Positions 34,713 to 42,589 of a DNA stretch of 64,000 bases are shown piece by piece. The stretch's first letter is position 1. The number at the start of each line of letters is the position of its first letter. The stretch spans positions 4,898,001 to 4,962,000 of the forward strand of contig NZ_CP109467.1 of NCBI RefSeq assembly GCF_036227325.1. Reading direction: 5' to 3'. Position numbers and translations under genes: made by a program. The stretch comes from Streptomyces sp. NBC_01465. Lineage in GTDB: Bacteria > Actinomycetota > Actinomycetes > Streptomycetales > Streptomycetaceae. The notes below the pieces were generated by a model. That model was not told the origin of the DNA. It searched no databases and saw only the letters and a list, made by a program, of their open reading frames with translations.

Positions 34713-36068
34713 ATGGGCATGAACGACCAGGTCACGCCCACTATTGCCGTGGAGGCCCACGGCGCCGACCCCATCCCCGACGACCAGCGGCACGGCAACC
34801 CCCGGCAGCTGCTGTGGACCTGGGCCTCCCCGCAGGTCGGTTTCGCGACGCTCTTCATCGGGGTGCTCTCGGTCGCCGAGTTCGGCCTGAGCTTCCCCCA
34901 GGCGGTCGCGGCACTGGTGCTCGGCGCGGGCCTCGGCTCGCTCGCGCACGGCCTCCTCTCCACGGACGGCCCCCGCTTCGGCGTCCCGCAGATGGTGATC
35001 GGCCGCCTCTCCTTCGGCTACAAGGGCAACGCCCTGCCGTCGGGGGTCAACGCGGTGGTCGCGGGCGTCGGCTGGTTCGCGGTCAACAGCGTCGGCGGCG
35101 CCTTCGCGCTGAACTCGCTCACCGGACTCGCCCCGCTGCCGAGCCTCCTCATCCTGGTCGTCCTGGAAGTCGTCATCGGGTACGTCGGCCACGACCTGGT
35201 GCACCGCTTCGAGCAGTACGCCTTCCCGGTCCTCGCCGTGATCTTCCTGATCGCCGGAGTCGCGATCTTCCGGGGCGCCGACGTGAGCTCCGGCTCCGGC
35301 AACGGCGGCTTCGGCGGCTTCATGCTCGCCTTCAGCGCGGTCTTCGGCTTCACGGCCGGCTGGAACCCCTGCGCCTCCGACTACTCGCGCTACCTCCCGG
35401 CGACGACCCCGCCCCGCAAGACGGCGCTCTACTCGGGCCTGGGCCTCTTCGTCTCGGTGGCGGTCGTCTCGGTCATCGGCGCGGCCTCCGGCACGGTCGC
35501 CTCCCCGGCCGGCGCTTCCCCCACGGACGCCTTCACCGCCCAGCTCCCGGGCTGGCTGTCGAACCTCACGCTGGTCGCGATCATCCTGGGCGCCATGGCG
35601 GCCAGCACCCTGAACGTCTACTCCGCCGCGGTCTCCGTCTCCGCCCTGGCCCTCCCGCTGCCCCGCTGGCTGGGCCGCGCGAGCCTGGTGGCGCTGGTCG
35701 GCGCGGTGGGCACGATCGCCGGCTGGGCCTCGCTCGCCGACGCGGGCGCGGCGTTCGAGAACTTCCTGCTGGTCATCGCGTACTGGATCGCCCCCTGGCT
35801 CGGTGTCGTACTGACCGAACACTGGCTCCGAGGACAGACCCCGCACGCGGAACTCCAGCAGCGGATGGCCGACGTCACCCACCGCGACCGAGCCGGGGTG
35901 ATCGCCCTCCTGGTGGGCTTCGCGGTGTCGGTCCCGCTCTTCTCCAACCAGGCGATCTACGTGGGCTGGGTGCCCTCGCAGTGGCCCGCGGTCGGCGACC
36001 TCACCTGCCCGGTCGGATTCGCGCTGGGGGCGCTGCTCTACGCGGCGCTCCGGCGACGCAGCAACTAA
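34713..36068 (+). CDS. NCS1-family cytosine-type permease
   Basis: 451 residues, about 12 hydrophobic segments, usual length for CodB-like purine/pyrimidine permeases. Typical features: the N-terminal cytoplasmic stretch before TWASPQVGFATLFIG, then GFTAGWNPCASDYSRYLP in the middle. The cytosine-type deaminase follows at a 29-nt gap, making uptake plus deamination of a nucleobase the simplest reading. Start at 34713; ATG 34719 is also possible. Confidence 0.9.
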   Translation: MGMNDQVTPTIAVEAHGADPIPDDQRHGNPRQLLWTWASPQVGFATLFIGVLSVAEFGLSFPQAVAALVLGAGLGSLAHGLLSTDGPRFGVPQMVIGRLSFGYKGNALPSGVNAVVAGVGWFAVNSVGGAFALNSLTGLAPLPSLLILVVLEVVIGYVGHDLVHRFEQYAFPVLAVIFLIAGVAIFRGADVSSGSGNGGFGGFMLAFSAVFGFTAGWNPCASDYSRYLPATTPPRKTALYSGLGLFVSVAVVSVIGAASGTVASPAGASPTDAFTAQLPGWLSNLTLVAIILGAMAASTLNVYSAAVSVSALALPLPRWLGRASLVALVGAVGTIAGWASLADAGAAFENFLLVIAYWIAPWLGVVLTEHWLRGQTPHAELQQRMADVTHRDRAGVIALLVGFAVSVPLFSNQAIYVGWVPSQWPAVGDLTCPVGFALGALLYAALRRRSN

Positions 36069-36097
36069 GCCACCCCAGAGAAAGAGAGAGCGAAGAA

Positions 36098-36547
36098 ATG
36101 GACCAGAACCAGGCACGCGAGTGGCTCGCCACAGCAGTCGCCGAAGCGAAGGCGGGCCTCGCCGAGGGCGGCATCCCGATCGGGGCCGCGCTCTACGGCG
36201 CCGACGGAGAGCTCCTCGGCCGAGGCCACAACCTCCGCGTCCAGGACGGCGACCCGTCGATGCACGCGGAGACGTCCGCGTTCCGCAACGCCGGCCGCCA
36301 GCGCTCGTACCGCGGCACGACGATGGTGACCACGCTGTCGCCCTGCTGGTACTGCAGCGGTCTGGTGCGCCAGTTCGGCATCTCCCGCGTGATCGTCGGC
36401 GAGGCGGAGACCTTCCACGGCGGACACGACTGGCTGGCCGAGCACGGGGTCGAGATCGTGCTGCTCGACGACCCGGAGTGCGTGGCGATGATGAAGGACT
36501 TCATCGCGGCGAAGCCGGAGCTGTGGAACGAGGACATCGGCGAGTGA
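36098..36547 (+). CDS. cytosine/nucleobase deaminase (CDA fold, yeast Fcy1-like)
   Basis: 149 residues. Zinc-site motifs are complete: HAE (56-58) and PCWYC (82-86). The size and the WNEDIGE C-terminus are like yeast cytosine deaminase rather than the larger bacterial CodA. It would convert cytosine (or a related base) to uracil plus ammonia in the cytosol. The leader AAAGAGAGAGCGAAGAA is purine-rich and gives the ribosome site. Operon with the permease and probably the acyl-CoA synthetase. Confidence 0.88.
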   Translation: MDQNQAREWLATAVAEAKAGLAEGGIPIGAALYGADGELLGRGHNLRVQDGDPSMHAETSAFRNAGRQRSYRGTTMVTTLSPCWYCSGLVRQFGISRVIVGEAETFHGGHDWLAEHGVEIVLLDDPECVAMMKDFIAAKPELWNEDIGE

Positions 36548-36565
36548 AGGGGTTCGGGCGGTCGC

Positions 36566-37150
36566 TCAGTGCACCCAGTTCTTCAGCGGCTCGGTGTCCA
36601 GAGTGATGCCGACCGGGTCGGGCAGGGCGACGCTCTTCCCGAAGGGCAGGGTTGCCACCTGCTCGTACCGGACGCCGTCCGGCCGGCTGTGCACCTTGAT
36701 CTCGCAGGTGCCCCTGTCGATCAGCAGATAGACAGGGATGCCGGTCTCGGCGTAGGCGCGGGGCTTCTCGACGCGGTCGCGCTGGTCGGTGTCGGAGTCG
36801 TAGGAGGTGACCTCGACGACCATGAGGACGGGGGAGGGGTCGGCCCATTCGCCGGCGCCGGCGAATGCGTGGCTGGGGGCGAGGGAGCCGTCCGGACGGG
36901 CCCGCCCTTCGCGGTAGGTCTCGATCACGAGTCCCTGGTGCGAGTCGAGCCAGAGCTCAGGCCGGTGCTGCATGCAGACACGGGTCAGCCATTCGATGAT
37001 GCTTCCGTGGTCGCCGTCGGGCACGGCTTTCCCCCCGATGTGCCCGTTGATGAACTCCAGCCGCGCGCCCTCTGCGGTCCGTGCCGCGTGCCGGGCGATC
37101 TCCTCGAACTCCGCGACGAGCATCTGGGGCCGGTCAGTGGTCACGGTCAC
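36566..37150 (-). CDS. Uma2-family PD-(D/E)XK endonuclease-like protein
   Basis: 194 residues from GTG 37150, preceded by AGGAGG at 6 nt. Putative nuclease residues: Pro-Asp at 86-87, Glu 113 in VVEVTS, and the conserved KPRAYAETGIPVYLL from 129. Uma2 proteins are numerous in Streptomyces and often lie alone; role unproven. It converges with the deaminase gene, with an 18-nt gap. Confidence 0.88.
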   Translation of the reverse strand: MTVTTDRPQMLVAEFEEIARHAARTAEGARLEFINGHIGGKAVPDGDHGSIIEWLTRVCMQHRPELWLDSHQGLVIETYREGRARPDGSLAPSHAFAGAGEWADPSPVLMVVEVTSYDSDTDQRDRVEKPRAYAETGIPVYLLIDRGTCEIKVHSRPDGVRYEQVATLPFGKSVALPDPVGITLDTEPLKNWVH

Positions 37151-37218
37151 CTGCTTCCTCCTGCATCTGCGCGATCTCGGACCCTCAGAATATTCAGGGG
37201 ACTGTGCGACTGCAGGCT

Positions 37219-37638
37219 TCAAGCGGCCGCAGTCAGCTCGCACCAGACGAACTTGCCTGCGCTGCCCGGCGCCCGGACGGTCCCCAGCGGAAACCACCCC
37301 CACTCGTCCGCGCACTCCCGCACCAGTGCGAGCCCGCGCCCGCAGGTGTCGAGGTCCGCGGCCGCGGAGGGTGCGGGCGGGGTGGGAGGCGTCGGGTCGG
37401 TGTCCCAGACTCCGATCCGGAGCACCCGCCCCGCCCACCGCAACCGCAGCGACGCCGGCCCTTTCGTGTGCCGTACGGCGTTGGAAACAAGCTCGGCCAC
37501 CACCAGTTCGGCGAGCTCGGAGAGCTGAGGCAGCCCGTAGAGGGCGAGGAGCAGTCGGACGGTGCGGCGGCAGACGGGGACGGCGCGGGGATCGTTGGGG
37601 AGGGAGATGGTGTACTCCCACGGCTCATCTTCGGGCAT
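37219..37638 (-). CDS. RsbW/SpoIIAB-like ATP-binding protein (HATPase_c_2)
   Basis: 139 residues, usual size of the small HATPase regulators of Streptomyces. N-box with Glu49 and Asn53 in ELVSNAVRH, and a G1-like Asp79 with GRGLALV at about 100-106. Often an anti-sigma kinase or a partner of XRE-DUF5753/DUF397 genes, which diverge from it here. A Pro-rich loop (82-90) sits between the boxes. Confidence 0.87.
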   Translation of the reverse strand: MPEDEPWEYTISLPNDPRAVPVCRRTVRLLLALYGLPQLSELAELVVAELVSNAVRHTKGPASLRLRWAGRVLRIGVWDTDPTPPTPPAPSAAADLDTCGRGLALVRECADEWGWFPLGTVRAPGSAGKFVWCELTAAA

Positions 37639-37785
37639 GGTGAACTCCTGGTCAGGGAGGGTTGGTTGGGCTCATCTGTGGTCCGGGCGGTGGCAGTGTC
37701 GCGCCCGCCGTGGCACGGCGGTGCGGTGCGCTTCCGGGGTCCCGAGGTTCCGCAGGGTGTGCGTCGCGTCACTGACGGTAGGGGA

Positions 37786-37809
37786 TAGGGTTAATCCGTC
37801 GCAACCCTA
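37786..37809. promoter_or_regulatory. inverted repeat upstream of the XRE gene
   Basis: TAGGGTT (37786-37792) and AACCCTA (37803-37809) form a 7-bp dyad, with GGAT and ATCC extending it at both ends. It sits in the divergent region 81 nt before the XRE start and is a likely operator for that regulator. Confidence 0.5.
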
Positions 37810-37889
37810 ATCCGGGAGTTCGGGAGATGTTCGAATGCGCCAACTCCCTTCTACGCGGCAGGCTTTGACTGATCGGAAAGGAGGCGTCC

Positions 37890-38741
37890 ATGCCGCCGAG
37901 GAGCCAGCCCACCGCCCGACAGATGCGGTTGGGTGTCGAACTGCGCAAGCTGCGAGAGGCGGCAGGCCTGACCGCGCGGGAAGCCGCGGAACTCATGAGT
38001 GTCAACTCCATCCAGGTGAGCCAGATCGAGTCCGGTCGCGCGGGTGTGAGCGAGGTGCGTCTGCGTCGACTGGCCGCTCTTTACGCATGCGCCGACACCG
38101 AGCTGATCGATGCGCTCGTTGAACTGGCTGTGGACCGCACGCGGGGCTGGTGGGAGGAGTACCGGGGAGTGCTGCCGTCAGCGTTCCTTGACCTTTCCGA
38201 GCTGGAGCATCACGCGCGCTTTTTGCGTGTGATCGGCACGGCGCACGTGCCCGGCATTCTCCAGACGGAGGACTATGCGCGAGCCGTGTTCTCGTACATG
38301 ACCCCGGAACTGCCCATGGGTGAGCTGGACTCGTGGATCGCCCACCGAGCGCACCGCCGCATCGCACTGGACCGCGAGGCGCCCTTCGCGTACGAAGCGG
38401 TGATCCATGAGGCGGCACTCCGCGTCAAGGTTGCGGATCGGGCTGTCGCAAGAGCTCAACTGGCTCAGATCTCAACGCTGATGGAACGGCCGAACGTCAC
38501 GGTGAGGGTGGTGCCCTTCGAGGCTGATGGGTTCGGCGGAGCCAACAGCTCGCTCATGTGGGCGGGTGGGTCGCTGCCACGTCTGGACACGGTGCACCGG
38601 GACACCCCGCAGGGCAGTGCGTTCGTGGATGCGGAGGCCCAACTCGTCAGGGCGCGCACGCTCTTTCGTAAGGTTGAGGACGCGTCCCTCACGCATGCCG
38701 CGTCGCGGGACTTCATCCGCAAACTGGTGCACGAACTGTGA
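37890..38741 (+). CDS. XRE-family regulator with DUF5753 domain (WhiJ-like)
   Basis: 283 residues. N-terminal helix-turn-helix (about 15-68, including LREAAGLTAREAAELMSV and QVSQIESG) and C-terminal DUF5753 (about 90-275, VPGILQTEDYARAVF). With the HATPase and DUF397 genes it forms the trio typical of the whiJ-like loci of Streptomyces, which affect development. AAAGGAGG lies just before the ATG. Confidence 0.92.
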   Translation: MPPRSQPTARQMRLGVELRKLREAAGLTAREAAELMSVNSIQVSQIESGRAGVSEVRLRRLAALYACADTELIDALVELAVDRTRGWWEEYRGVLPSAFLDLSELEHHARFLRVIGTAHVPGILQTEDYARAVFSYMTPELPMGELDSWIAHRAHRRIALDREAPFAYEAVIHEAALRVKVADRAVARAQLAQISTLMERPNVTVRVVPFEADGFGGANSSLMWAGGSLPRLDTVHRDTPQGSAFVDAEAQLVRARTLFRKVEDASLTHAASRDFIRKLVHEL

Positions 38742-38750
38742 GGCGAGAGC

Positions 38751-38939
38751 ATGACCACCGTGATGCGCTGGCAGAAGTCGTCCTTCTCCGGAGGGGCCGA
38801 GGGGAATGAGTGCGTCGAGGTCGCCGCCTCCGCCGACGCGGTACACCTCCGCGAGAGCGACGACCCCACCAGGACCCTCACGCTCACGCCGCGCAGCCTG
38901 GCGGCGCTGCTGGACCGCATACGGACCGTCGGCGCGTAG
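38751..38939 (+). CDS. DUF397 protein
   Basis: 62 residues with the family signature WQKSSFSGG at 8-16 and a central NECVEVA. A small partner of XRE-DUF5753 proteins, 9 nt downstream of one; known pairs behave like regulator and antagonist. The start is ATG at 38751, with GAGGCGAGAGC as leader. Confidence 0.93.
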   Translation: MTTVMRWQKSSFSGGAEGNECVEVAASADAVHLRESDDPTRTLTLTPRSLAALLDRIRTVGA

Positions 38940-39330
38940 GTCGCGATCGTCGACGGTCGGCGCGAGCCGGGCTGCACCCGCCGGGTGGGTGGTGGGCTTC
39001 GGGTGCGAGTTCGTCTGCGGGTTTCGTTTCGCGCCCTCCGGGCGCACTGAGGCTGGCTACAGCGAACAGGTGGGGGGCGGGTGTCGGACGCCGGTCGCGC
39101 GGGTGGGTTGGTTGTTGGGGTCAGGGATCAACGACGCTGCGCGTCGTTGGCCTCGCCCTGGGGGCGAGTCCGGCTGGCTGCTGCCGCGCGGTGGTTGCGG
39201 CATCGTGGACACCGCGATGCTCGTGCGGACCGGTGGGGGTGATCGGTTCGACTGCGGGGCACTTCGGCGGGGCGGCTGGCGTCACAGCGTCCGGGGTGGA
39301 GCTCCGCTCCCCGCGCCGGGCGCCAAGGTC

Positions 39331-39425
39331 GCACCACTTGCATGGGGCTGCGGGTCTCGGTTCGGCGTCAACGGGCGGTCGGTTGGCGGGTGTTCATGCC
39401 CCGCTGGTCGCTGCCCGGTGGTTGG
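39331..39425 (+). repeat. inverted-repeat arm, left
   Basis: Begins GCACCACTTG and contains TTCATGCCCCGCTGGTC. Its reverse complement is found at 39834-39928 with roughly 80% identity by eye. Confidence 0.75.
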
Positions 39426-39649
39426 GGGTGTGCTGCGTCGGGTTGTGGTGGGAAACGGACAGGCATACCGGACATATGGGTGTGCCCGGTGTCCGCTTCC
39501 GGCCGCAACGGGAAGTCGGGTGCTCGGCGGGAGGGTGTGGGGAGTGAATGTGCGCTGGGAGTGATGTTTGGCTCCCCAGGGTGCAAGCCGGGTAGCGCAG
39601 AGTGGGGCAAATGGGGTGTGCGAGGGGTGGCGGGTGGCGGCTTGGGCCG

Positions 39650-39696
39650 CTGCGAGATGCGGAGGTCCGGTGGGGCCGGACCTCCGCATCTCGCAG
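39650..39696. repeat. 21-bp perfect hairpin at the dyad
   Basis: Arms 39650-39670 and 39676-39696 are perfectly complementary (CTGCGAGATGCGGAGGTCCG plus one G) around the loop TGGGG. Confidence 0.88.
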
Positions 39697-39746
39697 TGAC
39701 GGCCGCGCCATCCAAAGCGGGGCGAACGGGGGTGCGCTGGGGGGCC

Positions 39747-39787
39747 TGTGGCGCGGAGGTTCGGCGAGGCCGAACATCCGCGCCACA
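39747..39787. repeat. second hairpin near the dyad
   Basis: Arms of 18 nt (TGTGGCGCGGAGGTTCGG and its complement, one mismatch) around the loop CGAGG. Confidence 0.82.
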
Positions 39788-39833
39788 CCACTCGGGGCAC
39801 ACCCTGCACACCCGCCGAGCCCCTCGCCCCGTC

Positions 39834-39928
39834 CCCCACCGGGCGGTGACCAGCGGGGCATGAAGTCCCGCCCGACGGCGGCCGGTTGACGCCGAGCCGA
39901 GACCGGCAACCCCATTCAAGTGGTGCGC
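39834..39928 (-). repeat. inverted-repeat arm, right
   Basis: On the minus strand it starts GCACCACTTG and contains TTCATGCCCCGCTGGTC, matching the left arm. The centre-to-centre distance is about 500 bp. Confidence 0.75.
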
Positions 39929-40330
39929 CAACCGGCCACCCCGCACCCACCCTGCTCCGGGGCGCATCCCGGCCGGGGTGCCGTTGCGGGCACAGCCCGC
40001 ACCCGGCAGGAGGCTCACCGCCCGCAGCCCCGGGCCAACCCCCAACCCCCGCCCGTCGGTCCGGGCCAACCACACCCCTGGTCCCCTCCCCACTGTGGCC
40101 AGGCCTCCCTGCCGACCGATAGCCGCCAACCCCAGCGCTGGAGGGGCCGGAGTCAAGGGTGGCCCGCAGGGCCATCGCGCAGCGACGCGACCGAAGGGAG
40201 CGCCCTTTACTCCGGACCCGGAAGCGCGCACACTCCCGGCGTCGGTTGACAGGGAGACCCGCCACACGAAGCCCCCGGCCGGCGGAGCCGGGTAGGAGCC
40301 CACGCGCCCACGCGCCCACGCGCCCCCACC

Positions 40331-41614
40331 TCAGGACCGCGAGATGCGTACCCGGTAGTTCCCGGCCCAGTCCCGTCCCGTCACCGTGATCCGGATGTCG
40401 TTGGCCCGGTCCTTGAAGGTCTCGCCGACGCCGTACGGGGCGTCCGACAACTCCGCCTGGACGTTGGCCCGCCGCGTGCAGCCGCCGCTGTCGCGGGAGC
40501 TGTCGGCGACGGTGACCGGGCCGTGGCCGGTGTCCACGTCCGTGTCCACCTTGTAGATCAGCACGCCCGGCTTGCAGACCGCCTCGTCGTTCCCGGCCCG
40601 GGTGCGCACCTCGGCGACGTAACCCGACTCGCCCGCGAGCGGGACGATCGCCAGTTTGGTGCCGCCCGGGACGGCCAGCGGGGTGAGTGTGACGTCGCGG
40701 ATGCCGGGGCGCGACGCGCAGCGGATCTGGGCGGGCTGGAGCCAGCCGAGCTTCCACTTGTGCCAGCCGAGCATGTCGTTGTTGGCGCCCCAGTCCTCGG
40801 ACATGATGTCCCAGTGCCCGACCGAGCCGCCGCCCTCGTTGGTGTAGAGGTCGGGGAGGCCGAAGGTGTGGCCGTTCTCGTGCGGCAGGACGCGGTAGCC
40901 GGTCGCCCCGAAGGATCCCGAGCCGTCGTCCTGGCGGCTGTAGACGAAGGACATGTTGGCGAGCGAGACGCCGTCGGCGACCGGGGCCTCGTCGTTGCCG
41001 GAGAAGGTGACGGACAGGACGGTGTCCAGGGCCGAGGGACCGGCGTTCGGGGTCGCGATGACGTTGATCAGGTCGTACTGGGAGAAGTCGACCCGGGGAT
41101 CGGCCGCGGTCACGATGTCCTCGGCGAGGTCGCGGTAGCCCGGGTCGTAGGGGGCGCCGCGCTCTATGCCGTACGAGGAGAACGGGTGCGGCATCCGCAG
41201 CCAGCCCGGGATCGGGGTCTCGGGGCGGTAGTCGAGGCGGCCGTAGGAGCTGGTGCGGTACCAGTTCGAGGTCTGCGGGAAGAACTCGCCGAAGCGGCTC
41301 ATCGCGGAGCCGTCGCCCGGCGCGTCCGGGAAGTCGATCATGAGGGTGAGGGCCCTGACCCGGCCGGTCGAGCGCGTGTAGCCGGGGGAGGTGGGCAGCC
41401 CCTCGGACATCTGGACGCCCATCGGGTTCGGCATCCGGCAGGGGCCGAGCGCGGTCGACTCCTCCGCGCGGTCGGCGGCGGCCACGGGTGCCGCGGCGGC
41501 CGTGGTGGGCTCGGAGCCCGAGGTGAGGTCGACCGCGGAGCCGGTGGCGATGCCGCCGAGTGCGAGGACCGTTATGGCGGCCACGGCGGCGGCACGGGTG
41601 CGTCTGCGGTGCAT
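40331..41614 (-). CDS. secreted M6-family metalloprotease
   Basis: 427 residues. Signal peptide (RRRTRAAAV, hydrophobic core, cleavage around 45). Zinc motif HENGHTFGLPD at 245-255, the HExxHxxGxxD of M6/immune-inhibitor-A-like proteases, with DIMSEDWG (Met-turn) later. C-terminal beta domain. Start ATG 41614, with a possible GGCGACATG leader; an in-frame extension to 41749 is unlikely. Extracellular proteolysis expected. Confidence 0.92.
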   Translation of the reverse strand: MHRRRTRAAAVAAITVLALGGIATGSAVDLTSGSEPTTAAAAPVAAADRAEESTALGPCRMPNPMGVQMSEGLPTSPGYTRSTGRVRALTLMIDFPDAPGDGSAMSRFGEFFPQTSNWYRTSSYGRLDYRPETPIPGWLRMPHPFSSYGIERGAPYDPGYRDLAEDIVTAADPRVDFSQYDLINVIATPNAGPSALDTVLSVTFSGNDEAPVADGVSLANMSFVYSRQDDGSGSFGATGYRVLPHENGHTFGLPDLYTNEGGGSVGHWDIMSEDWGANNDMLGWHKWKLGWLQPAQIRCASRPGIRDVTLTPLAVPGGTKLAIVPLAGESGYVAEVRTRAGNDEAVCKPGVLIYKVDTDVDTGHGPVTVADSSRDSGGCTRRANVQAELSDAPYGVGETFKDRANDIRITVTGRDWAGNYRVRISRS

Positions 41615-41724
41615 GTCGCCTGCCTTCGCCCTGGGGACCGGAACGGGGGATGTGCTCGTTCGATCACCCTGTGCCGGGTGGGGCGGGGGCGCTCGCTGGG
41701 TGGGCCGACCGTGGGTTTGTCCCG

Positions 41725-41767
41725 TTATTTCTGGTGTGACGCAGGTCACAAGCGGTGCGGGAAATAA
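41725..41767. promoter_or_regulatory. CRP-type palindrome between M6 protease and TetR genes
   Basis: TGTGACGCAGGTCACA (41735-41750) is a perfect 6-bp-arm palindrome and fits both the CRP consensus TGTGA-N6-TCACA and GTG-N6-GNCAC. TTATTTC (41725-41731) and GAAATAA (41761-41767) flank it as an outer dyad. It lies 121 nt before the protease start and 106 nt before the TetR start. Which gene it controls is open. Confidence 0.6.
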
Positions 41768-41855
41768 GTGGGGATCGTTTCCCCGTTTGCACGGGTGTCA
41801 CTGAAGCGGGGAAGCCGTCCCCGGTTACGTACTAAGAGCAGGAAGGAGCGGGGAC

Positions 41856-42500
41856 ATGAGCAGCTCTGCCACCGCAGTCCGAGCACCCCGCGCCGACGCC
41901 CTGCGCAACCGGGAGCGGATCGTCGCCGCCGCGCGCGAGATCTTCGTGGAGTTCGGGCCCGACGTCCCGCTCGACGAGATCGCCCGCCGGGCCGGCGTCG
42001 GCAATGCCACGCTCTACCGGAACTTTCCCGACCGGCGTGAACTGATCCACCACGTCGTCCTCTCCGTCATGGAGCGCAATCTGGATCAGGTGGAGGCGGC
42101 CGAGGCGGAGGAGCCCGACGCCTTCTCCGCGCTGAGCCGCTTCGTGCACGCCGCCGCCGACGAGCGGATCGGCGCGCTGTGCCCCGTGCTCTCCGATGCC
42201 TTCGATCAGAACGAACCACAGCTCGTGGCCGTGAAGCTGCGCCTGGAGGAGGCCGTGGAACGCCTCATGGGGCGGGCCAGGCGGGAAGGGCAGCTGCGTA
42301 CCGACGTGGCGTCCGGGGACCTGTTCGTGGCCATCACCCAGCTGACCCGGCCGCTGCCCGTCTCCAACTGCAAGGCCGACACCTTCGACCAGTTCGTCCA
42401 CCGTCATCTGCAGCTGTTCCTCGACGGGCTCCGGGCCCCGGCGCGGTCCGAGCTTCCTGGGTCACCGGCGACCTTCGAAGACCTGCGTCAACAGTCGTAA
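41856..42500 (+). CDS. TetR-family regulator
   Basis: 214 residues. N-terminal helix-turn-helix (about 16-62, LDEIARRAGVGNATLYRNFP) and a ligand-binding C-terminal domain of the usual size. It lies 89 nt upstream of a DHA2-type exporter on the same strand, so it most likely controls that exporter and itself. AGGAAGGAGCG precedes the ATG. Confidence 0.93.
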   Translation: MSSSATAVRAPRADALRNRERIVAAAREIFVEFGPDVPLDEIARRAGVGNATLYRNFPDRRELIHHVVLSVMERNLDQVEAAEAEEPDAFSALSRFVHAAADERIGALCPVLSDAFDQNEPQLVAVKLRLEEAVERLMGRARREGQLRTDVASGDLFVAITQLTRPLPVSNCKADTFDQFVHRHLQLFLDGLRAPARSELPGSPATFEDLRQQS

Positions 42501-42589
42501 CCCCGGCGTCCACTCGTCCGTAACTCCCGTACTTCAAGCTCCACTTCATCCCCCTTTTACGCTTCTCGCACCCCAAGGTGGCTTCAGCC

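Larger units (their letters stand above)
38940..40330. other. 1.4-kb region without convincing gene, built around an inverted repeat
   Basis: The left half is rich in G and T on the plus strand; the right half is rich in C and A. The switch falls near 39,700, at two strong hairpins. Outer arms at 39331-39425 and 39834-39928 are inverted copies. A third hairpin, ACGACGC-TGC-GCGTCGT, is at 39131-39147. Long open frames exist on both strands but are low-complexity and mirror each other. No transposase, tRNA or domain is recognised. Candidate non-coding or mobile-derived element. Confidence 0.7.

Noticed and set aside
33633..36116. Minus-strand open frame of 827 codons
   Set aside because: Antisense to the acyl-CoA synthetase and permease; composition is Glu/Arg/Gly junk typical of shadow frames.
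36566..37150. Uma2 protein as toxin or transposase
   Set aside because: No antitoxin or terminal repeats beside it; kept only as nuclease-like by fold motif.
38940..40330. CRISPR array or tRNA in the repeat region
   Set aside because: Repeats are not regularly spaced and no cas genes are seen; no cloverleaf or conserved tRNA boxes.
39282..40757. Minus-strand open frame spanning the inverted-repeat region
   Set aside because: It runs through hairpins and into the metalloprotease gene out of frame. Similar sequence is also read from the opposite strand because of the inverted arms, so it is not evidence of a gene.
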